DNA of 64,000 bases. Origin: UBA10677 sp045532295 (GTDB taxonomy: Bacteria; Bacillota; Clostridia; Christensenellales; Pumilibacteraceae). The stretch lies in assembly GCA_045532295.1 (NCBI GenBank), contig JAZSFP010000011.1, forward strand, positions 1 to 64,000, read 5' to 3'. This document shows positions 1 to 8,565 of this stretch, piece after piece (the first letter of the stretch is position 1; each line of letters begins with the position of its first letter). The position numbers and the translations under genes are program-made. A model generated the notes under the pieces. That model saw only the letters and a list, made by a program, of their open reading frames with translations, was not told the origin of the DNA and ran no database searches.

Positions 1-3000
1 GTTAGTAGTAAGTTCGTAAACTTCGTCGTTATTTACGATACCGTTAGCAGTTGCAGTAAGAGTTGCAAGAACTTCACCAAATACGGAAGTCTTATCAGCA
101 ATCGTTACGGTTACTGCTTTCTTGCCTACGGTAAGAGTACCCTTAACGAAGGTGATTTCGTAGTTGTCTGCGGTAAGTCCGCTTACGGTGATATCGTAAG
201 TGCCAACGTTACCAAACTGCTCATAGGTGTATGCGTATGCAAGGTCGCCTTCAAGGTCGCTTTCGTCTTCGCCGTCGATAAAGCCTGCGTAAGTAACGCC
301 TGCGTTTGCGTTAGCGTCGCCGTAAGTAATGTTCTTGTCGTTTGCAGTTACGGTAAGCGCCTTTTTGGTTATGGTGTAAGTACCGTCTACGAAAGTTACT
401 TCGTAGTTAGCGTTAGTTGCAGTACCGGTGATTGCGTACTCGCCTGCGTTAGCAGTTGCGGTCGTTGCAAGAGTGTAAACTTCGTCGTCATTTACGATAC
501 CGTTATCAGTTGCGGTAAGGGTTGCAAGAGCCGAACCGTATACGCTCGTCTTGTCGTCAATCGTTACGGTGATTGCTTTCTTTCCTACGGTAAGAGTACC
601 GTTTACATAGGTGATTTCGTAGTTGTCTGCTACTGCTCCGCTTACGGTAATTTCGTACTCACCTACGTTACCGTTTTGAACGTAGTTAGTCGTTGCGGTG
701 GGGAATACGGAGAACGCATTTCTTGCGTTGTCGCCTGCTACGATACCCTCGATTGCAAGGTCGTCAATAAGGAATTCGTAAGCGTCGCCGTAGGTAATCT
801 CTTTGTCAAGAGCGGTAATGATTACGCTTGCCTTAGTAATGGTGTAAACGCCGTCTTCGAAGGTAACTTCGTAGTTGTCGTTAGTAGCAGTACCAGTAAT
901 TTCGTACTCGCCTACGCTACTCATAGGATAAACTTCAGCAGAAACGGTGTAAACCGTATCGTTATTTACGATACCTTCAGCCGTTGCGGTAAGTTCTACA
1001 AGAGCCGAACCGTATACGCTCGTCTTGTCAGCAATCGTTACGGTGATTGCTTTCTTGCCTACGGTAAGAGTACCCTTATTAAAGGTAATTTCGTAGTTGT
1101 CTGCGGTAAGTCCGCTTACGGTAATATCGTAAGTGCCAACATTACCAAACTGAGCGTAAGTGTATGCGTATGCAAGTTCGCCACCAAGGTCGCTTTCGTC
1201 TTCGCCGTCGATAAAGCCTGCGTAAGCAACGCCTGCGTTTGCAGGAGCATCGCCGTAAGTAATGTTCTTGTCGTTTGCAGTTATGGTAAGTGCCTTCTTC
1301 TCAACCGTTACAACTATATTAGCAGTGGTCGAACCACATACTATATTGTTCACGGTGTCTTTCGCGGTTACTACGCACTTATAGTCGTGAGTTCCTGCGT
1401 TAAGTAAAGGAAGAGCGTAAGTTGCGGAAGTTGCTCCGTCAAGAAGGGTTTCGCCCTTGTACCATTGATACGAAAGTTCGTAACCTTCCATTATTACTGC
1501 GTCAACGGCAATACTCTTGCCCGTTTCGCCGTAAGTATAAGTAATATCTTCACTCTTTACTGCAGGAGCGGTGTTATCAACGAGAGCCTCGTCCTCTACG
1601 CCAATCGCCTGACCATTAAGCGAGTAAAGTGCAATCTTTGCATAACGGTCGTATGTAATATTATTTGAAGATACTTCAAGGTCGCTACCGTCCACTGCGT
1701 CAGTATAATTGAAGACTTTTTGTAAAACAGCCGTATCGTTTGAGGTAATCTCGTCGAAAATCACTTCTACTGTATATCTTCCAAACGAAGGGATAGAATT
1801 GTTGCCATCAGCATCCGCCTTCGTCTTTATTTGGTTACCATACCAGGTGGTATTTGCGCTATTCCAACTGTTATAAAGTTCGCCGTCAAGCGTATGCGCA
1901 GGGTTATCAAGGTCAAGAAGAAGAATCTTCTCGCGGTATACGTTTTGGTTACTTCCACTAACTTTTCTTTCTACGTATACGTTTTCCGCGTACACTTCCA
2001 TCGTTTCGGGATCAAAATGGATATTGGGAAGATAGTTCTCGTCAAGTTTTGCGACACTATTGCTAAACGCCCAGTTTCTAAAATTCGAGTTGTAATACGC
2101 GTTCTGGTCCACAGGAATAGTACCTGCGTCGTTAGAGCAAGAAAGTGCGATAGGCATATTGTCCGTCTTTACGCCCACCGATACCGATCTACTTGCATAA
2201 ACGTCGGAACCGAACATCTCTACTTGGAAGTTTCTTCCGCTATCTATATCGGTAAACTTAATAATAAGTTTTTGAAGGTCGTTGTGCGGGTTAGTATCGT
2301 GATTGTATCTTCCGTATTGTCCTTCTTGCGAGCCCCAACTCTTACTGCCATTACCCTCAAAGGAATGCTCGGAGAATACGTTAAACTCAAAGTCGAACTT
2401 GCCTTGCATTGTAGACCCAAGACTAAATCCAGAACCCTCTGCCTCCGTACCACTCTTGGTCGAGGTTACTATTAAGCCTTCTTTATCTCCGTCAATATCT
2501 AAAATTCCATCGTAAAGCATTTTTGCCGAACGCGAAGAATTAGAGGTATTTTCCAAAGGAGCAATACTTCCAGTAGCAACGCTTACTCCGTTAAGGTTAC
2601 CAACGACGCCTTTCGTTCTAACCACGGTAAAGGGTACTTCGTGCACGTAAGTCGTCTCCCCTACCGTTGCGCTATACTTAATGGTATATTTACCATATCT
2701 AAGTGCCTGAGTTAAGTTAGAAGTAATATCCACTGCCTCTCCGCCATTCTTAGAAAGGGTGGTAGTTACTACTGCGTCTTGGTTAAGATTAAGTTTTGCC
2801 GCAGGAATAGTTACGTTGCCTTCAATATAACTGTCCTTAATTTCATCGTTTACAATAAAGGTTGCGTCAATGTCCTTTGCGGTGGGCTTTACACCGTTAA
2901 TGCCGTAAATAAGCATATTTGCGTAACGGTCGTATCTTTCCGTCTTGCCGTTTACCGTTACGGGAGTATCGTTTGCGGTTACTTTACTAAAGATTGCCTC

Positions 3001-4167
3001 TACCGTATAGTCTCCGCTAAAGTCGCTCGATGCAAGCGCGCCCTCTTCGCCAGTCATATTAGTGTTGTTAAGTACGCTGATTGCACGAACGTATTGATTT
3101 CCACCGTAACCTCTTATAATACTATAAACTACGGGTGCGGTATTGTCGCTGTTGGATACACTTACTACTGCAGGGTTGAAGTAAATTTGAGTGGACGCTT
3201 GGAAAGTCGAAGAACCCATATAGTAACTGTTCGAGAACGAACTACCGTTAAGCATAGTAGCAAAGTCGGTACCGTTAAACGAGCCTACCGTTTTTGCCTT
3301 GGTATCGTTAATAATGGTATTCCATTTATCAAGATAGAAATTCGTATTATTGTGGGGCGCAGTTCCCGTACCGTTAAAATCGTATTTGTTCGCAACGGAT
3401 ACACCAAGATGTTTGCCTGCCTCTAAGTCAGCGTCCGTTAAGCCCATACCCCAAATGTCGTTCATGCTAACGCCCGTTGCAACGTCCATCTTGTCAGTCT
3501 TTACGCCCGCCATTACGCCGTTTACGTAGCCCACTTGTCCCTTCGACCAAGTGGGTGCGCCCGCGCCGTACATTACTACGTCGAAACTTCTACCGTTTTC
3601 CTTCTTTTCGGTAAAGCGGAGAACAAGTTCTTGAAGGTCGTTGTAGGGGTTATACTCGTCGGTAAATTGCGAATACTTGTAGTTGGTGGTATCTCTGTTT
3701 CCAAATACACCTTCGTAAGTGTTCTTGGAGAAAACGCGGAAGTCAATGTCGAACGCGCCGTTGTAAGTTCCAAGCATAACGGAAGTTCCTTCAGCCTCGT
3801 CACCACTTTTCGTAGAAGTAATAAGCAAACCGTTGTTTTCACCCGTGCGAGTGCGATTATTTTTATCCACATCGCCAAGGTTCACTTTTTCAAGATTTCC
3901 TTCGCCGTCGGTGGTAAGTTTAAGCGCTCTCGAGTTAGTAACCTTACCACCACCTGTGTGTTTAAGGTTTAACGCTACCGCCGTAGTTTTATTCACTTCG
4001 CCAATCGTGTAGTTTTCAGCCATCTTTACTAAGCCTACTTGCTCCGTTGCTACGGGCTCCGATGCGCTTGCAGATGGAAGAGAGATTAGTAATCCACTTC
4101 CCACGAACACGAGAGCAATAGCAAAAGCAATTACGCTAAGTAAAACTCCTCTTTGTTTTGTCTTCAT
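1..4167 (-). CDS. Giant secreted MBG-repeat surface protein, 3' end beyond window
   Basis: An open frame of 1389 codons reads from 4167 off the left edge. The ATG is chosen because AGGAGGT lies just upstream (4171-4180). Residues 1-38 form a signal peptide (charged MKTKQRG start, long hydrophobic core, cut near SASA). Two related beta-rich blocks follow (about nt 3900-3530 and 2540-1720), each with a GKFDxxFxVFS...SFEG and NDLQKL signature, then an Ig-like block with QWYKGETLLDGATSATY (about nt 1580-1320). At least six MBG-type repeats of about 75-80 residues come next (ITYGD, GxYxITVSGL, NYEITF, GTLTVGKK). The protein is probably an exported adhesin or wall protein. It is clearly paralogous to the protein at 23547-27470, which has a different C-terminal half. 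Its function is not known; its anchor, if any, lies outside the window. Confidence 0.9.
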   Translation of the reverse strand, partial: MKTKQRGVLLSVIAFAIALVFVGSGLLISLPSASASEPVATEQVGLVKMAENYTIGEVNKTTAVALNLKHTGGGKVTNSRALKLTTDGEGNLEKVNLGDVDKNNRTRTGENNGLLITSTKSGDEAEGTSVMLGTYNGAFDIDFRVFSKNTYEGVFGNRDTTNYKYSQFTDEYNPYNDLQELVLRFTEKKENGRSFDVVMYGAGAPTWSKGQVGYVNGVMAGVKTDKMDVATGVSMNDIWGMGLTDADLEAGKHLGVSVANKYDFNGTGTAPHNNTNFYLDKWNTIINDTKAKTVGSFNGTDFATMLNGSSFSNSYYMGSSTFQASTQIYFNPAVVSVSNSDNTAPVVYSIIRGYGGNQYVRAISVLNNTNMTGEEGALASSDFSGDYTVEAIFSKVTANDTPVTVNGKTERYDRYANMLIYGINGVKPTAKDIDATFIVNDEIKDSYIEGNVTIPAAKLNLNQDAVVTTTLSKNGGEAVDITSNLTQALRYGKYTIKYSATVGETTYVHEVPFTVVRTKGVVGNLNGVSVATGSIAPLENTSNSSRSAKMLYDGILDIDGDKEGLIVTSTKSGTEAEGSGFSLGSTMQGKFDFEFNVFSEHSFEGNGSKSWGSQEGQYGRYNHDTNPHNDLQKLIIKFTDIDSGRNFQVEMFGSDVYASRSVSVGVKTDNMPIALSCSNDAGTIPVDQNAYYNSNFRNWAFSNSVAKLDENYLPNIHFDPETMEVYAENVYVERKVSGSNQNVYREKILLLDLDNPAHTLDGELYNSWNSANTTWYGNQIKTKADADGNNSIPSFGRYTVEVIFDEITSNDTAVLQKVFNYTDAVDGSDLEVSSNNITYDRYAKIALYSLNGQAIGVEDEALVDNTAPAVKSEDITYTYGETGKSIAVDAVIMEGYELSYQWYKGETLLDGATSATYALPLLNAGTHDYKCVVTAKDTVNNIVCGSTTANIVVTVEKKALTITANDKNITYGDAPANAGVAYAGFIDGEDESDLGGELAYAYTYAQFGNVGTYDITVSGLTADNYEITFNKGTLTVGKKAITVTIADKTSVYGSALVELTATAEGIVNNDTVYTVSAEVYPMSSVGEYEITGTATNDNYEVTFEDGVYTITKASVIITALDKEITYGDAYEFLIDDLAIEGIVAGDNARNAFSVFPTATTNYVQNGNVGEYEITVSGAVADNYEITYVNGTLTVGKKAITVTIDDKTSVYGSALATLTATDNGIVNDDEVYTLATTATANAGEYAITGTATNANYEVTFVDGTYTITKKALTVTANDKNITYGDANANAGVTYAGFIDGEDESDLEGDLAYAYTYEQFGNVGTYDITVSGLTADNYEITFVKGTLTVGKKAVTVTIADKTSVFGEVLATLTATANGIVNNDEVYELTTN

Positions 4168-4194
4168 TTTTCTACCTCCTATTAATTTTATCTA

Positions 4195-4225
4195 TTTTTT
4201 CACGAATTTTCTTTTCGTGAAAAAA
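4195..4225 (-). promoter_or_regulatory. Leader stem-loop of the giant surface gene
   Basis: A perfect 12-bp inverted repeat (TTTTTTCACGAA at 4195-4206 and its complement at 4214-4225, 7-nt loop) lies in the 5' untranslated region between the promoter and the ribosome binding site. The same stem-loop, with one G-U pair, sits at the same place before the paralogous gene (27498-27528). Its conservation suggests a role in mRNA stability or regulation; that is inference. Confidence 0.6.
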
Positions 4226-4250
4226 TTATATAGAACTTAATTGTACTAAT

Positions 4251-4279
4251 AGTATAGCACAATAAATGGATAAATGCAA
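4251..4279 (-). promoter_or_regulatory. Sigma-A type promoter for the giant surface gene
   Basis: Reading on the minus strand, TTGCAT (4274-4279), a 17-bp spacer and TATACT (4251-4256) form a near-consensus promoter about 80 nt upstream of the start codon. The paralogue at 27470 has the identical pair of hexamers and spacing. Confidence 0.75.
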
Positions 4280-4314
4280 GTATTTTTTATAATTTTGTGA
4301 AAATTTTAAAATTA

Positions 4315-4416
4315 GATACGCTCCACTCGGCTACGCCTCGGTCGGTATGACATACAAAAGTTTATAGGTGTCATACCGAGCGGAACGGAACGAAGTGGAG
4401 TGTAGTCGAGCGTATC
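4315..4416. repeat. Imperfect 102-bp inverted repeat (MITE/REP-like)
   Basis: The ends GATACGCTC (from 4315) and GAGCGTATC (to 4416) are inverted copies. The arms continue imperfectly inwards to TGTCATACCGA and its complement, around a centre at about 4360-4370. No gene is inside. It lies between the start of a minus-strand gene and the end of another minus-strand gene, where it could also serve as a transcript 3' end. It is palindromic like small non-autonomous mobile elements or REP sequences; no second copy was seen here. Confidence 0.55.
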
Positions 4417-4439
4417 AGTCCTTATTTAAATATATATTA

Positions 4440-5549
4440 TTATGCGATAAAAAGGCAAAACAGGGTTAGCAGTATTAAAAATCCGAACGAGAGGAGGGAA
4501 TTTATAAGAAGGTACTTGCCTTTTTCTTTGGGGCGATACGAACAGAAGGCTTTGAAGGAAATTAAACTTGCCATTGACGAGATGAGCGTACCCGTTCCGC
4601 CGATATTGACGGCGACCAAGAGCGCGGAGTAGTTTTGCGTAAAACCGCTCAAAAGCACTGCGGATGGAACGTTGCTTATTACTTGGCAAGAAAGCACGCC
4701 CGTTAAAAGCACGTTATAGCCGAGCAAAGAGCGGAAGAAGTTGTCCACGACTTCTATTCTTGAAATATTGCCCGTGAAGATAAAGAACATACAAAAGGTA
4801 AGGAGCAGAACATAGTCAACCTTAGCGAGCGCGCTCTTATCCAAAAACAACATTACGGGGATAACGAGAAGTCCAGTTATTGCAGGCACGACGCGGAATA
4901 CGAGCAAAATCATATACGCGAAAATCAAAAAGTAGATTATTGCTTTGGGCTTATCAAGGGGGATTTCTTGCTCTTCCACTGCCGTAATGGGCTGTGAGGG
5001 GATAAACACGCAACAAAGGACGATGAGGACTACGGCAAAGAGCGTTGACGGGAGCATAATGCTAAAAAACTCGCCCGTAGGGATTGCGAAGTAGTTATAG
5101 AGGTAGAGGTTTTGGGGATTACCAAAAGGGGTTAGCATACCGCCGAGGTTTGCCGATATAGTTTGCATAGTGAAGGTGTACGCCATAAACTCTTCCTTTT
5201 CGGCGTTATGTAGCACGAAATAGCCGAGCGGAAGAAAGGTAAGGAGCGCCATATCGTTGGCAATTAGCATTGACGCTATATAGGTTATTACTACGAGCGC
5301 TGTTATTGCCGAGCGCGTAGTCTTGAATACCGAGATGATTTTCTTGGCTAAAATGCGAAAAAACTTAATGTTCTTTAGCGCGGATATGATTGCGCTCATA
5401 CCGAACAAACATATTAGAGTGCGGTAGTCGAAGTACTCGAGGTACTTTGCGTCGGGTGGCACGATAAAGCACGACACGAGCGCGAGCGCCGATGCGATAA
5501 CGAGCACTATATTATTCTTTATAAAGGATTTAATTGCGTAACCTTTCAT
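4440..5549 (-). CDS. ArsB/NhaD/CitMHS-superfamily membrane transporter
   Basis: A 369-residue polytopic membrane protein of about ten hydrophobic segments. It belongs to the ion transporter superfamily that includes ArsB, NhaD and citrate-Mg carriers, as judged by the IANDMALLTFLPLG segment and the SANLGGMLTPFGNPQNLYLY re-entrant motif typical of that superfamily; NVPSAVLLSGF near the C-terminal end is the second such motif. The start at 5549 is preferred over an in-frame upstream ATG because AAGGA lies just before it and the TATAAT box at 5580-5585 lies between the two. The substrate (anion, Na/H exchange or dicarboxylate) cannot be told from sequence. It is monocistronic, back to back with the EEP hydrolase gene. 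Confidence 0.85.
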   Translation of the reverse strand: MKGYAIKSFIKNNIVLVIASALALVSCFIVPPDAKYLEYFDYRTLICLFGMSAIISALKNIKFFRILAKKIISVFKTTRSAITALVVITYIASMLIANDMALLTFLPLGYFVLHNAEKEEFMAYTFTMQTISANLGGMLTPFGNPQNLYLYNYFAIPTGEFFSIMLPSTLFAVVLIVLCCVFIPSQPITAVEEQEIPLDKPKAIIYFLIFAYMILLVFRVVPAITGLLVIPVMLFLDKSALAKVDYVLLLTFCMFFIFTGNISRIEVVDNFFRSLLGYNVLLTGVLSCQVISNVPSAVLLSGFTQNYSALLVAVNIGGTGTLISSMASLISFKAFCSYRPKEKGKYLLINSLLSFGFLILLTLFCLFIA

Positions 5550-5579
5550 CTTTTTTCCTTCTTCGTTAGTTCCTATGAT

Positions 5580-5608
5580 ATTATAACGCAACGGCAAACT
5601 AAAATCAA
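5580..5608 (-). promoter_or_regulatory. Promoter of the transporter gene
   Basis: On the minus strand TTGATT (5603-5608), a 17-bp spacer and TATAAT (5580-5585) precede the transporter start by about 30 nt. It rules out the upstream in-frame ATG as the usual start. Confidence 0.7.
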
Positions 5609-5640
5609 CGATTTTAAGCGCAATTTTCCACAAAATTTGA

Positions 5641-5669
5641 TTGACTTATTCTCTGTTTTGGTTTATACT
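5641..5669 (+). promoter_or_regulatory. Promoter of the EEP hydrolase / shikimate-kinase-like pair
   Basis: TTGACT (5641-5646), a 17-bp spacer and TATACT (5664-5669), followed by AAGGAGC at 5684-5690 and ATG at 5697. It is back to back with the transporter promoter, the two being about 30 bp apart. Confidence 0.75.
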
Positions 5670-5696
5670 TATCCTATAATTTTAAGGAGCAAGATT

Positions 5697-6470
5697 ATGA
5701 GCAGTAAAATCGTCACCTTTAACGCGCGTTGCGTTTACAATACTGGCGACGGCGCAAACAATTTTATACACCGCGTGGGCTTAATCAAGGACAAAATCGC
5801 TTTGGAAAAGCCTTCAATCGTTGCTTTCCAAGAGGTTACTTCGCCTATTCTTGCCTCGCTTGAGGACGCGTTCGGCAATGATTATCTTTTCGTTGGGCAA
5901 ATGCGTAGCGCGTCATATTCAGGTGAAGGGCTTTACACTGCTTTTAAGCGCGACGAGTTCGCTCTTATTCGTCTTGAGACTTTTTGGCTCTCCCCCACTC
6001 CCTTTATCCCCGGTTCAAGATGCGAGGTTCAAAGCGTTTGTCCGAGAATTTGCGTAGCGACTACGCTTTTGCACCGCGCAAGCGGTAAACTCATTACCGT
6101 TTATAACAATCATCTTGACCACGCTGAAGACGAGGCGCGCCGTCAAGGTATGAAATGTCTTTTCTCGCAAATGAAGAAAATCCAGTCGCTTTTCCCCTCC
6201 GAAGTAATTATTTTGGGCGACTTTAACGCCTTCCCTACCGACAAGGTTATGAAGTACACCGCCGAAAAATCGCCCGTTCCGATATTTGAACTTTCCGCTG
6301 ATATCCCTTTTACTTATCACGGGTTTGGTAAATCGCAACAAAAGATTGACTATATTTTCGTTTCGCAAACGCTTAAAGACGCTTGGACGAGGACGAGCGC
6401 GTGGGACGATTGCGCTGACGGAATTTATCTTTCCGACCACTACCCCGTATGCGCTGAGTTTGATTTATGA
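5697..6470 (+). CDS. Endonuclease/exonuclease/phosphatase (EEP) family protein
   Basis: A 257-residue single-domain member of the EEP fold (DNase I / exonuclease III / sphingomyelinase-type metal-dependent phosphoesterases). The family motifs appear in order: FNARC near the N-terminus, AFQEV (metal-binding Glu), YNNHLDH (catalytic His), ILGDFNAFP (Asp/Asn pair), IDYIFVS and the C-terminal SDHYPV (Asp-His). There is no signal peptide, so it is likely cytoplasmic. The substrate (nucleic acid, phospholipid or sugar phosphate) is not determined. The ATG at 5697 is chosen for the AAGGAGC before it and the promoter 28 nt upstream. Its stop overlaps the next gene by four bases, implying translational coupling. 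Confidence 0.88.
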   Translation: MSSKIVTFNARCVYNTGDGANNFIHRVGLIKDKIALEKPSIVAFQEVTSPILASLEDAFGNDYLFVGQMRSASYSGEGLYTAFKRDEFALIRLETFWLSPTPFIPGSRCEVQSVCPRICVATTLLHRASGKLITVYNNHLDHAEDEARRQGMKCLFSQMKKIQSLFPSEVIILGDFNAFPTDKVMKYTAEKSPVPIFELSADIPFTYHGFGKSQQKIDYIFVSQTLKDAWTRTSAWDDCADGIYLSDHYPVCAEFDL

Positions 6471-6973
6471 TGATGAAAAACATTACTCTTATAGGTATGC
6501 CCTCAGTTGGCAAAAGCACCGTGGGCGTCGTCGTTGCTAAGATTACGGGGCGAAAGTTCGTGGACACCGACCTCGTTATCCAAGAAAAATACGGACTTTT
6601 GCCCTCGCTCATTACCTCGCTTGGCGCGGAAAAATTCATTGCGCTTGAAAACGAAGTCGTCTCCTCACTCAATTTCGATAATTCCGTTATTGCAACGGGC
6701 GGTAGCGTCGTTTACGGCAAAGAGGCTATGGAGCATTTGCGCGCAATCTCTATCGTCGTTTACCTTCGCGCGCCCGTTAGTGAACTTGAAAAACGTATCG
6801 AGCCGTTCGAGGTTCGTGGCGTCGTAACGAGAGGCGCGACTACCGTTAGCGAACTTTACGACGAACGCAAAGACCTTTACGAAAAATATGCGGAAATCGT
6901 AGTAGACGAAAACGGCTCGCTTTCAGATACTATTTCCGCCGTTATAAAAGCAGTAAAATGCGCCGAATTTTAA
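6467..6973 (+). CDS. Shikimate-kinase-like P-loop kinase
   Basis: A 168-residue kinase of the shikimate kinase fold: Walker A GMPSVGKST (residues 10-18), the DTD following beta-2 (magnesium and substrate Asp), ATGGSVVY at the place of the GGG substrate loop, and a C-terminal RxxxYxxYA lid-end motif. Two changes matter: the shikimate-binding Arg in the FR motif is Ile (KFIALE), and the third Gly of GGG is Ser. It therefore may not be the AroK enzyme although automatic annotation would call it so; a small-molecule kinase is the safe call. It starts within an ATGATGATG run overlapping the EEP gene, with no separate ribosome binding site, so the exact first codon is uncertain by two residues. Confidence 0.8.
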   Translation: MMMKNITLIGMPSVGKSTVGVVVAKITGRKFVDTDLVIQEKYGLLPSLITSLGAEKFIALENEVVSSLNFDNSVIATGGSVVYGKEAMEHLRAISIVVYLRAPVSELEKRIEPFEVRGVVTRGATTVSELYDERKDLYEKYAEIVVDENGSLSDTISAVIKAVKCAEF

Positions 6974-7005
6974 TATACGGTGCATTTTTTTCGTTACATA
7001 ATAGC

Positions 7006-7040
7006 AAAAAAGGCTTAACCGTTTAGGGTTAAGCCTTTTC
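7006..7040. terminator. Bidirectional intrinsic terminator
   Basis: AAGGCTTAACC and GGTTAAGCCTT pair around a short loop, with an A-run on the left and T-run on the right. On the minus strand it ends the 16-kb ribosomal operon after rplQ; on the plus strand it ends the EEP/kinase transcript. Confidence 0.85.
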
Positions 7041-7055
7041 GTCATTTAATTAGAA

Positions 7056-7568
7056 TTAAACTAACTCGATGATAGCACCTTCAGCAGCGTCTCCACGACG
7101 AGCGCCAAGTTTGATAACGCGGGTATAACCACCCTTCGTTCCTAACTCTTTAGCGCGCTGAGCGTACTTGGGAGCGTACTCGTTGAAAATCTTCTCGGGA
7201 AGGGGGTGACGGATATTCTCGGTACGAGCCTTGAAGTTCGCCTTGCTCTCCTTTTCCTTTCTTTGCTCTTGTACGTCGTAAACGTACGCCATAATCTTAC
7301 GGCGAGCAGCAAGTTTCTTAGGACCATCGTTTACAAGTTCAATCTTGATTTCTTGTCCTTTGTTGTTCTTGCGGGTTTCGATTTTCTTAACGGTATCGGT
7401 GTAAGTATTGATTGCAGCGGTGATAAGTTTCTCTGCTACTTTTTGAACTTCCTTTGCGCGTGCATAGGTAGTCTCAATCTTGCCGTTCCATAAAAGTTCC
7501 GTTACCTGATTGCGCAATAATGCGTCTCTCTGGTCGGTGGGCTTGCCAAGTTTTCTTTGAATTGCCAT
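7056..7568 (-). CDS. rplQ: 50S ribosomal protein L17, long form
   Basis: Last gene of the ribosomal operon. The N-terminal 55 residues (MAIQRKLGKPTDQRDALLRN, then TTYARAKEVQKVAEKLI) are canonical L17, and GGYTRVIKLGARRGDAAEGA near the end closes the domain. At 170 residues it is about 45-50 longer than usual. The extra Lys/Glu-rich sequence (residues about 60-140, for example KKIETRKNNKGQ and VQEQRKEKESKANF) is inserted between the two conserved halves. L17 sits at the peptide exit side of the 50S subunit. The gene follows rpoA by nine bases, the standard alpha-operon order. Confidence 0.97.
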   Translation of the reverse strand: MAIQRKLGKPTDQRDALLRNQVTELLWNGKIETTYARAKEVQKVAEKLITAAINTYTDTVKKIETRKNNKGQEIKIELVNDGPKKLAARRKIMAYVYDVQEQRKEKESKANFKARTENIRHPLPEKIFNEYAPKYAQRAKELGTKGGYTRVIKLGARRGDAAEGAIIELV

Positions 7569-7577
7569 AATGTCCTC

Positions 7578-8531
7578 CTAATCTTCGTTGCTCTTAAGGT
7601 CAAGACCGTAGCTGTGAAGTTTTGCGATAACTTCGTCAAGCGACTTTCTGCCAAGGTTTCTGACTTTGAGCATATCGTCTTCGCTCTTTTTGGTTAAATC
7701 ATCAACGGTATGGATACCTGCGCGTTTAAGGCAGTTATAACTGCGTACGGAAAGATCCATTTCCTCGATGCTCATCTCTAAAATCTTGGTAGTCTTATCC
7801 CCGTCCGCACTCTTAAGAATGGTCGTACCACTGAAGGTGTCGGAAAGGTCAACGAAAAGTCTGATGTGTTCGCAAAGCGCTTTCGCTGCAAGGCTTACTA
7901 CCTCTTTGGCGGACAAAGAGCCGTCCGTCTTTACTTCGATAATGAGTTTGTCGTAATCAATACTCTCTCCAACGCGCGCGGACTCAACGCTGTAACTTGC
8001 TGCCTTAACGGGCGTGAAGATAGCGTCGATGGGAATATATCCGATGGGCTTCGTGGGATCAGCGTTGTTCTTCGCTACCACGTAACCTCTTCCGCAACCA
8101 ACCGTCATTTCGATATTGAGCACTGCGCCTTCTTCCATAGTGCAGATGTACATATCGGGATTAAGTATGGTTATTTCGGGGTCGTTCTCGATGTCGGCAG
8201 CCGTTACGATTCCTGCCGTCTTTCTCTCGATTTTAAGCGTCTTTCTTAAAGTTTTGTCGGAATATTCGGCTTTAAGGTTAAGTCCCTTAAGATTGAGGAT
8301 GATTTCTGCTACATCCTCTTTGACACCGGGTATCGTGGAGAATTCGTGAGAGATGCCCTCGATGTTAATGCCAACCACAGCAGTACCAGGCAATGCCGAT
8401 AAAAGTACTCTACGGAGAGCGTTTCCAAGGGTTATTCCATATCCGCGTTCCAACGGTTCGATAATAAACTTGCCCGAACGGTTATCTGCGCTTTCCGCTA
8501 GTGTGATTTTTGGCGTTTCGATTTCCATCAT
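7578..8531 (-). CDS. rpoA: RNA polymerase alpha subunit
   Basis: A 317-residue alpha subunit. The N-terminal assembly domain carries EPLERGYGITLGNALRRVLL, which contacts beta/beta', and the C-terminal domain (about residues 250-317: LSVRSYNCLKRAGI, LRKVRNLGRKSLDEV-type helices) binds UP elements and activators. Length is normal. Two Met codons open the frame (8531 and 8528). It lies between rpsD and rplQ, as in other Bacillota alpha operons. Confidence 0.98.
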   Translation of the reverse strand: MMEIETPKITLAESADNRSGKFIIEPLERGYGITLGNALRRVLLSALPGTAVVGINIEGISHEFSTIPGVKEDVAEIILNLKGLNLKAEYSDKTLRKTLKIERKTAGIVTAADIENDPEITILNPDMYICTMEEGAVLNIEMTVGCGRGYVVAKNNADPTKPIGYIPIDAIFTPVKAASYSVESARVGESIDYDKLIIEVKTDGSLSAKEVVSLAAKALCEHIRLFVDLSDTFSGTTILKSADGDKTTKILEMSIEEMDLSVRSYNCLKRAGIHTVDDLTKKSEDDMLKVRNLGRKSLDEVIAKLHSYGLDLKSNED

Positions 8532-8565
8532 ATTTATTTAATCTCCTTAACTTTAATTAAGTGGC

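Noticed and set aside
1..1310. Regular repeats that could suggest a CRISPR array
   Set aside because: Repeats are long, in frame and encode MBG domains; there are no short identical repeats with unique spacers.
676..3972. Several plus-strand frames of 65-245 codons in the left 4 kb
   Set aside because: They lie opposite the single large secreted protein whose domains, signal peptide, promoter and ribosome binding site are all on the minus strand.
4426..4689. Short minus-strand frame overlapping the 3' end of the transporter gene
   Set aside because: It is in another frame within the transporter coding region, with no ribosome binding site or recognisable content.
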